Of a stretch of DNA of 46,233 nt, positions 41,391 to 46,233 are shown one piece after another (the first letter of the stretch is position 1; each line of letters starts with the position of its first letter). This DNA comes from an uncultured Clostridia bacterium (lineage in GTDB: Bacteria > Bacillota > Clostridia > Lachnospirales > CAG-274): contig CANQVZ010000014.1 of the NCBI GenBank assembly GCA_947627425.1, forward strand, positions 1-46,233. The letters are read 5' to 3'. Both the position numbers and the translations under genes were made by a program. The notes below the pieces were generated by a model. It saw only the letters and a list, made by a program, of their open reading frames with translations, was not told where the DNA came from and did no database searches.

Positions 41391-41421
41391 ATGACTTTAA
41401 AAAGAAAGGAAGTCGGAAAAA

Positions 41422-42201
41422 ATGGGCAGAGTTATAGCAATAGCAAATCAGAAGGGCGGTGTGGGAAAGACCACCACGGCTATCAATCTTGGCGCGTATC
41501 TTGCCGAAATGGGAAAAAATGTGCTTGTGATAGATTCCGACCCGCAGGGCAACACCACCACGGGGCTTGGTATAGACAAAAACAATGTCAATGCCACATT
41601 CTATGATGTGCTCACGGGTAACGCAGAGTTCGGCGACGCCGTGGAGACAACGCATTTTGATGAATTTGACATAGATGTGCTGGCTACGGACATACAGCTT
41701 TCGGGCGCCGAGATAGAGCTTATAAACTTCGATAGGCGAGAGTACATATTGAGCGATATTGTAAACGACAACGAGCTGAGGGCAAAATATGACTATACAC
41801 TTATAGATTGTCCGCCCTCTCTCAACATTCTCACACTCAATGCCATGACCTGTGCCGACTCTATTCTTATTCCCTTGCAGTGCGAATTTTTGGCGCTGGA
41901 GGGCTTAAGTCAGTTTCTGCACACCTATAATTTGGTAAAGGAAAGGCTCAATCCCAATGTTGAGATAGAGGGAATAGTATTCACAATGTTTGACGCGCGC
42001 ACCAATCTTTCCATGCAGGTGGTGGAGGAGGTTACGAATTATCTCGGCGAGGAGCTTTTCAAGTGTATAGTTCCCCGCAGTGTAAGGCTAAGCGAGGCGC
42101 CGAGCCACGGTCTGCCCATTAACCTCTATGACAGAAAGAACAAGGGCGCGGAGGCGTATGAGCTGCTTGCAGAGGGAATAATAGCAAAGGAGGACAATTA
42201 A
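41422..42201 (+). CDS. parA: Chromosome partitioning ATPase ParA/Soj
   Basis: A 259-residue deviant Walker A ATPase. KGGVGKTT lies at residues 11-18, DSDPQGN follows as the A' motif and DYTLIDCPPSLN as Walker B. It binds the nucleoid as an ATP dimer and moves ParB-parS complexes. In Firmicutes it also controls DnaA. The length is normal and there is no N-terminal HTH, so it is the chromosomal Soj type. AAAGGAAG precedes the ATG. Its stop directly precedes parB. Confidence 0.96.
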   Translation: MGRVIAIANQKGGVGKTTTAINLGAYLAEMGKNVLVIDSDPQGNTTTGLGIDKNNVNATFYDVLTGNAEFGDAVETTHFDEFDIDVLATDIQLSGAEIELINFDRREYILSDIVNDNELRAKYDYTLIDCPPSLNILTLNAMTCADSILIPLQCEFLALEGLSQFLHTYNLVKERLNPNVEIEGIVFTMFDARTNLSMQVVEEVTNYLGEELFKCIVPRSVRLSEAPSHGLPINLYDRKNKGAEAYELLAEGIIAKEDN

Positions 42202-43098
42202 ATGACGGTACAGAAAAAAGGTCTGGGCAAGGGGCTAAACGCCCTTATGTCCACAAATGATGTAGACACGGCTTCAAATAGGGTCCATGATGTGGATATT
42301 AACAAAATAACGCCCAATAAAAATCAGCCGAGAAATAATTTTAATGACGAGAGCCTTGCGGAGCTTTCGGAGTCCATAAAGGAGGTTGGAATCATTCAGC
42401 CCATAGTCGTAAAGAAAATTGACGACTATTACGAGATAATTGCGGGCGAAAGACGCTGGAGAGCCGCAAGAATAGCAGGCTTGAGAAAGGTTCCCGTGAT
42501 AGTGAGGGATCTGGACGAGCTTAAGTCGCTTGAGGCAGCGCTCATAGAAAACATACAGAGAGAGGATCTCAATCCCATTGAGGAGGCCATGACCTATTCC
42601 AGATTTTCGGAGGAATTCAATCTTACTCAGGATGAAATTGCCAAGAAGGTCGGCAAGAGCCGTCCCGCCGTTGCAAATGCCATGCGTCTTCTTAACCTTG
42701 ATGGGAGAGTTCAGACCTTTTTAAAGGAAGGTAAAATATCAAGCGGTCACGCAAGAGCGCTTTTGGGCATTGACAACAAAAATATGCAGTTTGAAATGGC
42801 TGACAGGATAATTGACTACGGCTTGAGCGTAAGACAGACTGAGGAGCTTGTGAGAAGGGCAAGCGAGGAGGTATATAAATACGAGGTAGAAAAGGAGCCT
42901 CCCAAGAAGGCAAGCGTTGAAAATCCCGAGGCTGCAAGAGAATGTTTGAGGCTTTCAAACGAGCTTAAAAACATATTCGGCACAAAGGTGAACATAAAGA
43001 ACAACAAGGGCAAGGGCAGCGGCAAAATTGAGATAGAATACGCCTCTGCCGACGACCTTGACAGAATAATAGGACTTATAAAGGAAAGAATGGTCTGA
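42202..43098 (+). CDS. parB: Chromosome partitioning protein ParB/Spo0J
   Basis: A 298-residue parS-binding CTP-dependent clamp. The N-terminal nuclease-like domain contains the GERRWRAARIAGL CTP-binding region. The HTH (TQDEIAKKVGKSRPAVANAM) reads parS, and a C-terminal dimer domain closes it. GGAGG lies at the end of parA, with no gap between the genes. A perfect parS follows the stop within two bases. Confidence 0.96.
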   Translation: MTVQKKGLGKGLNALMSTNDVDTASNRVHDVDINKITPNKNQPRNNFNDESLAELSESIKEVGIIQPIVVKKIDDYYEIIAGERRWRAARIAGLRKVPVIVRDLDELKSLEAALIENIQREDLNPIEEAMTYSRFSEEFNLTQDEIAKKVGKSRPAVANAMRLLNLDGRVQTFLKEGKISSGHARALLGIDNKNMQFEMADRIIDYGLSVRQTEELVRRASEEVYKYEVEKEPPKKASVENPEAARECLRLSNELKNIFGTKVNIKNNKGKGSGKIEIEYASADDLDRIIGLIKERMV

Positions 43099-43099
43099 T

Positions 43100-43115
43100 T
43101 GTTTCACGTGAAACA
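43100..43115. promoter_or_regulatory. Canonical parS site
   Basis: TGTTTCACGTGAAACA is a perfect match to the ParB/Spo0J binding palindrome, directly after parB. Confidence 0.97.
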
Positions 43116-43154
43116 TATGCTAAAATGACAAGCTTTCTATGCAATGGTGATGTT

Positions 43155-43967
43155 ATGTATAAAATTATAGCCTGCGATCTGGACGGCACTCTGCTTGACG
43201 ATAACAAAAAAATAAGCTCCGAAAATTACAACGCCATACAAAGGGCAATAGAAAAGGGCTGTAAATTTGTTATCTCAAGCGGACGCTCAAATATGAGCGT
43301 GGATCACTTTAACAGATACTTTGGCTTTGACAATGTTAAAAACTACGCTATGGCATACAACGGCGCCTATATATACAGGACCGATACAGACGAGGTGCTG
43401 AGCGAATATCTCGTTCCCTCCCGTGAGGCAACAGACGCCATAAGGCTTTGCCGTCGGTTTGATATAGATGTGATTACCTACAGAGACCGTATGCTTTGGC
43501 AGGATAAGGAGAGCGCTCTCATCACGCAATATGCCGAAAGAAATATGATAGAGCGGACAACCATATATAATATAGAAGAAATTGCTCAAAAACCCGTTTC
43601 AAAGGTCATAGCTCTGGGCAGCTTCAATGAGCTTAAAAGGCTGGAAAAAGCCGTTTATGACACGGGACTTTCGGATAGGCTCACGACCTGCTTTTCCGCG
43701 GATATTCTCTTTGAGTTCAATCCTCTGGGTATTGACAAGGGTACGGGGCTTTGCGAGCTGGCAAAAAAGCTCGGCATAGATATAAAAGAAACAATAGCCA
43801 TAGGCGATAATTACAACGACCTGCCCATGATAGAGAGCGCAGGTCTCGGCGTGTGCTGCAAAAACGGCGAGGACGGCGTGAAGGCGCTTTCGGATTATGT
43901 CACTCAAAACGATAACAACAACAGCGCCGTGGCGGAGGTCATAGAAAAATTTGTGCTTTGCGGATAG
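43155..43967 (+). CDS. HAD-superfamily (Cof-type) phosphatase
   Basis: A 270-residue HAD hydrolase of the Cof/IIB type. The nucleophile motif is DLDGTLLDD at about 8-16, followed by ISSGRS, a Lys-containing motif III region, and GDNYNDLPM near 220, which marks Cof-type sugar-phosphate or nucleotide phosphatases. I chose ATG 43155 because homologous proteins begin there; the upstream in-frame ATG 43125 has no ribosome binding site. The substrate is unknown. Confidence 0.88.
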   Translation: MYKIIACDLDGTLLDDNKKISSENYNAIQRAIEKGCKFVISSGRSNMSVDHFNRYFGFDNVKNYAMAYNGAYIYRTDTDEVLSEYLVPSREATDAIRLCRRFDIDVITYRDRMLWQDKESALITQYAERNMIERTTIYNIEEIAQKPVSKVIALGSFNELKRLEKAVYDTGLSDRLTTCFSADILFEFNPLGIDKGTGLCELAKKLGIDIKETIAIGDNYNDLPMIESAGLGVCCKNGEDGVKALSDYVTQNDNNNSAVAEVIEKFVLCG

Positions 43968-44001
43968 GGCAATAAAATGTGCAAAAATTACAAATTACCC
44001 C

Positions 44002-44029
44002 TTGCATTTTTTTCCTACTGTGATATAAT
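44002..44029 (+). promoter_or_regulatory. Promoter of serS
   Basis: TTGCAT (44002-44007) and TATAAT (44024-44029), 16-base spacer. The 130-base leader contains a GTCC-TTCG-GGAC hairpin. I see no T-box motif. Confidence 0.7.
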
Positions 44030-44164
44030 AAATACATTAAAAATACTGCCTTTTGGAAGGGACATTTTACCCTTTTTGGCGGGCGGTATGAATAATTTTA
44101 CGCTCCCGGGACAAAGGCGTCCTTCGGGACTTACATTTTACATTTTCAACAGGAGGTCTTATTA

Positions 44165-45451
44165 ATGATAGACATTAAGTTTTTAAGGGAAAATCCCGAT
44201 GCGGTAAAGGAAAATATAAAAAAGAAATTTCAGGATCACAAGCTGGAGCTTGTGGACAAGGTGATAAAGCTTGACAGAGAGGCAAGAGCCGCGCAGCAGG
44301 AGGCTGACGAGCTGAGAGCAGAGAGAAAGCGTCTTTCAAAGCAGATAGGCGCGCTCATGGCTCAGGGCAAGAAGGACGAGGCGGAGTCCGTGAAGGCTGA
44401 GGTAGGCGCTCAGGGCGACAGGCTTGCAGAGCTTGAGGAGAAGGAAAAAACTCTCCAGAAGGACATCACCGAAATAATGATGACAATTCCCAACATTATC
44501 GACCCCAGCGTTCCCATAGGCAAGGACGACAGCGAAAATGTAGAGGTACAGAGATACGGCGACCCCGTAGTTCCCGATTTTGAGATACCCTATCACACAG
44601 ACATAATGAAGCGCTTTAACGGCATAGATCTCGATTCCGCAGGCAAGGTAGCGGGCAACGGCTTTTATTATCTCATAGGCGATATTGCAAGGCTCCATTC
44701 CGCAGTTACCGCCTACGCAAGGGATTTTATGATCGACAGAGGCTTCACCTACTGCATTCCGCCCTATATGATAAGGAGCAATGTGGTTACGGGCGTTATG
44801 TCCTTTGCCGAAATGGATTCCATGATGTATAAAATAGAAGGCGAGGATCTTTTCCTCATAGGCACGAGCGAGCACTCCATGATAGGAAAGTTTATAGATA
44901 CGATTTTGAAGGACGAGGACCTTCCGCAGACGCTCACGAGCTTTTCGCCCTGCTTCAGAAAGGAAAAGGGCGCTCACGGCATAGAGGAAAGAGGCGTTTA
45001 CAGAATACATCAGTTTGAAAAGCAGGAAATGATAGTTGTCTGCCAGCCCGAGGACAGCCCCATGTGGTTCGATAAGCTCTGGCAGAACACTGTCGACTTT
45101 TTCAGAACTCTTGACATACCCGTCAGAACGCTTGAATGCTGCTCCGGAGACCTTGCCGACCTCAAGGTGAAGTCGGTGGATGTGGAGGCTTGGTCGCCCA
45201 GACAGCAGAAATATTTTGAGGTGGGCAGCTGTTCAAACCTCGGCGATGCTCAGGCAAGAAGGCTCAAAATAAGGGTACACGGCGAGAAGGGCAAGTATTT
45301 TGCGCATACTCTCAACAACACCTGCGTTGCTCCGCCCAGAATGCTTATCGCCTTCCTTGAAAACAATCTCAATGCCGACGGTTCGGTCAATATTCCCGTG
45401 GCTCTCCGTCCCTACATGGGCGGAAAGATAAAGCTTCTTCCCGAAAACTAA
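44165..45451 (+). CDS. serS: Serine-tRNA ligase
   Basis: A 428-residue class II synthetase. The N-terminal 110 residues form the long coiled-coil arm that binds the tRNA-Ser variable arm (LDREARAAQQEADELRAERK region). The catalytic motifs follow, with CFRKEKGAHG for motif 2 and a motif 3 NNTCVAPPRMLIAFLEN at the end. AGGAGG lies before the ATG. A 62-codon ORF upstream overlaps the leader and is not credible. Confidence 0.96.
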   Translation: MIDIKFLRENPDAVKENIKKKFQDHKLELVDKVIKLDREARAAQQEADELRAERKRLSKQIGALMAQGKKDEAESVKAEVGAQGDRLAELEEKEKTLQKDITEIMMTIPNIIDPSVPIGKDDSENVEVQRYGDPVVPDFEIPYHTDIMKRFNGIDLDSAGKVAGNGFYYLIGDIARLHSAVTAYARDFMIDRGFTYCIPPYMIRSNVVTGVMSFAEMDSMMYKIEGEDLFLIGTSEHSMIGKFIDTILKDEDLPQTLTSFSPCFRKEKGAHGIEERGVYRIHQFEKQEMIVVCQPEDSPMWFDKLWQNTVDFFRTLDIPVRTLECCSGDLADLKVKSVDVEAWSPRQQKYFEVGSCSNLGDAQARRLKIRVHGEKGKYFAHTLNNTCVAPPRMLIAFLENNLNADGSVNIPVALRPYMGGKIKLLPEN

Positions 45452-45463
45452 AGGAGAAAAAAC

Positions 45464-46036
45464 ATGAGCAGAATGGATGAGCTTATAGAGGAAATAAACC
45501 ACCTTGCGCACAAGGCAAAGACTATCGGTCTCAGCGCCGAGGAGGAGGAAAAAAGAGCCGCTCTCAGAAAGGAGTATATTGCGCTTTTCAGAGAGGGCTT
45601 CAAAAAAAATTATCTCGACAATATGTATTATGTCGATGAAAAAGGCAACGAAGAAAAAATTGAAAAGAAAAAACAGGGAGGTAATGACATGAAAAAGGAA
45701 ACTCTTGATTTTATAACGGCTAAGTCAAAGGAGCTTTTGACTATACCAAACGCCTGCAAGGAGGCAAAGGCGGCTGCTGAGGAATGGCTCAAAAATGCCG
45801 AAAACGACATCGAGAACAAGACGAAGGAATATATCGCAGCTCTTGAGGAGGAAATTGCTTCTATAGAAGGATCTATAGCCTTTGCAAGCTCCGATATGGG
45901 CAAGAAAATATTGGGCGAAGGAGCGGAGCCGTTTTTGAAGGACGCTCTTGCAAGAAAGGAACGCGGCGAGAAATACTGCGGCTGCCCGGCTTGCTCCTGC
46001 GTTGAGAGTATTATTAAAATGAAGGATAAGCTTTGA
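45464..46036 (+). CDS. DUF896 (YnzC-like) protein fused to a Cys-motif domain
   Basis: A 190-residue ORF. Residues 1-70 match DUF896/YnzC (ELIEEINHLAHKAKTIGLS, EEKRAALRKEYIALFREGFK), normally a complete protein of 60-80 residues. Residues 76-190 (from MKKETLDFITAKSKELL) match a small clostridial family often named 'Hsp90' in databases without support, ending in YCGCPACSC. A full ribosome binding site GGGAGGT (45676-45682) and ATG (45689-45691) lie at the junction. So either two genes fused by loss of a stop, or a dual-start gene. It follows serS by 12 bases. Confidence 0.75.
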   Translation: MSRMDELIEEINHLAHKAKTIGLSAEEEEKRAALRKEYIALFREGFKKNYLDNMYYVDEKGNEEKIEKKKQGGNDMKKETLDFITAKSKELLTIPNACKEAKAAAEEWLKNAENDIENKTKEYIAALEEEIASIEGSIAFASSDMGKKILGEGAEPFLKDALARKERGEKYCGCPACSCVESIIKMKDKL

Positions 46037-46039
46037 GGG

Positions 46040-46068
46040 AAGGGACGCGAAAGCGTCTCTTTTTTTTG
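46040..46068 (+). terminator. Terminator after the DUF896 fusion
   Basis: GGGACGC-GAAA-GCGTCTC followed by eight T, shortly after the stop. Confidence 0.92.
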
Positions 46069-46181
46069 CTTTAAAAAGCAAAAGTAAATTTCTTATAAAA
46101 TACAAAATTTATAATTTAGTGTCGTGAATTACAACCCGCAAAACTACGAGCAAGCGGGGACTGTCCTGCGAAGCCGGGACA

Positions 46182-46233
46182 GCTTGAGTTATACTTTCAA
46201 GTGCAACACCTAAAAAATAAAAATGGACTGCAT
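46182..46233 (+). mobile_element. Left end of a second IS30-family copy, cut by window edge
   Basis: These 52 bases are identical to 21171-21222, including the inverted-repeat core CAAGTGCAACAC. The transposase would start about 55 bases beyond the window. Just before it lies an imperfect GGGGACTGTCC palindrome. Confidence 0.9.

Noticed and set aside
43968..44164. T-box leader or 62-codon ORF before serS
   Set aside because: The leader is about 130 bases and has no T-box core or antiterminator. The ORF (43977-44165) has no ribosome binding site and covers the promoter.

Overview
The window reads as chromosomal DNA from a low-to-mid GC Gram-positive anaerobe, most likely a gut-type Clostridia (Bacillota). 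The reasons are the gene set (dnaA-dnaN-yaaA-recF-gyrB-gyrA, parA/parB with canonical parS, yycH/yycI, rlmH, a walJ-like metallo-hydrolase, a YtaF-type membrane protein), purine-rich Shine-Dalgarno sites, SigA-type promoters with 16-17 bp spacers, heavy use of ATA for Ile and AGR for Arg, and tRNA genes without an encoded CCA. It is an origin-proximal region with an unusual order.

Layout. 0.1-3.8 kb (minus): dTDP-L-rhamnose operon rfbA-rfbB-rfbD-rfbC. 4.8-7.5 kb (minus): nadC-nadA-proC. 8.2-8.7 kb (minus) and 8.8-11.3 kb (plus): divergent YtaF/MntP-type protein and P-type cation ATPase. 12.1-12.4 kb: AT-rich segment with three perfect DnaA boxes, a candidate oriC. 12.6 kb: hpf. 13.4-15.9 kb (minus): murA-walJ-rlmH. 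16.1-16.4 kb: a 40-codon ORF with its own promoter and terminator. 16.7-19.4 kb: a secreted protein, yycH, yycI. 19.5-20.7 kb: six tRNA genes in two groups, with several hairpins between them. 21.2-22.2 kb: IS30-family element. 22.7-25.6 kb: lepB, a DUF1858 protein, and an ABC pair whose ATPase has degenerate motifs. 26.8-37.2 kb: dnaA, dnaN, yaaA, recF, fic, gyrB, gyrA. 37.4-39.1 kb: small membrane protein, candidate structured RNA, amidohydrolase. 39.2-46.0 kb: argS, parA, parB, HAD hydrolase, serS, and a DUF896 fusion. The last 52 bases repeat the left end of the IS30 element.

All protein genes left of 8.8 kb are on the minus strand and, with two exceptions, all right of 16.6 kb are on the plus strand. 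The replication fork therefore probably diverges near 12 kb, about 14 kb from dnaA.

Most intergenic gaps up to 41.3 kb carry pieces of one modular repeat system. Element A (about 115-180 bp) has ends CCCCCTCAGTC and GACTGAGGGGG. Smaller units, called B/G, C, D, E and F here, are joined to it or nested inside it. The B/G unit (about 63 bp) is three consecutive hairpins whose stem sequences differ between copies while pairing is kept. It occurs inside A, C and F and even inside another B/G copy, and an occupied/empty site pair is present. I regard this structure-conserved, nesting element as the best candidate for something undescribed. Other leads are a Fic AMP-transferase between recF and gyrB, the displaced origin, duplicated parS sites around a repeat insertion in the parA leader, a DUF896 gene fused over a preserved internal ribosome binding site, and two or three candidate small RNAs.
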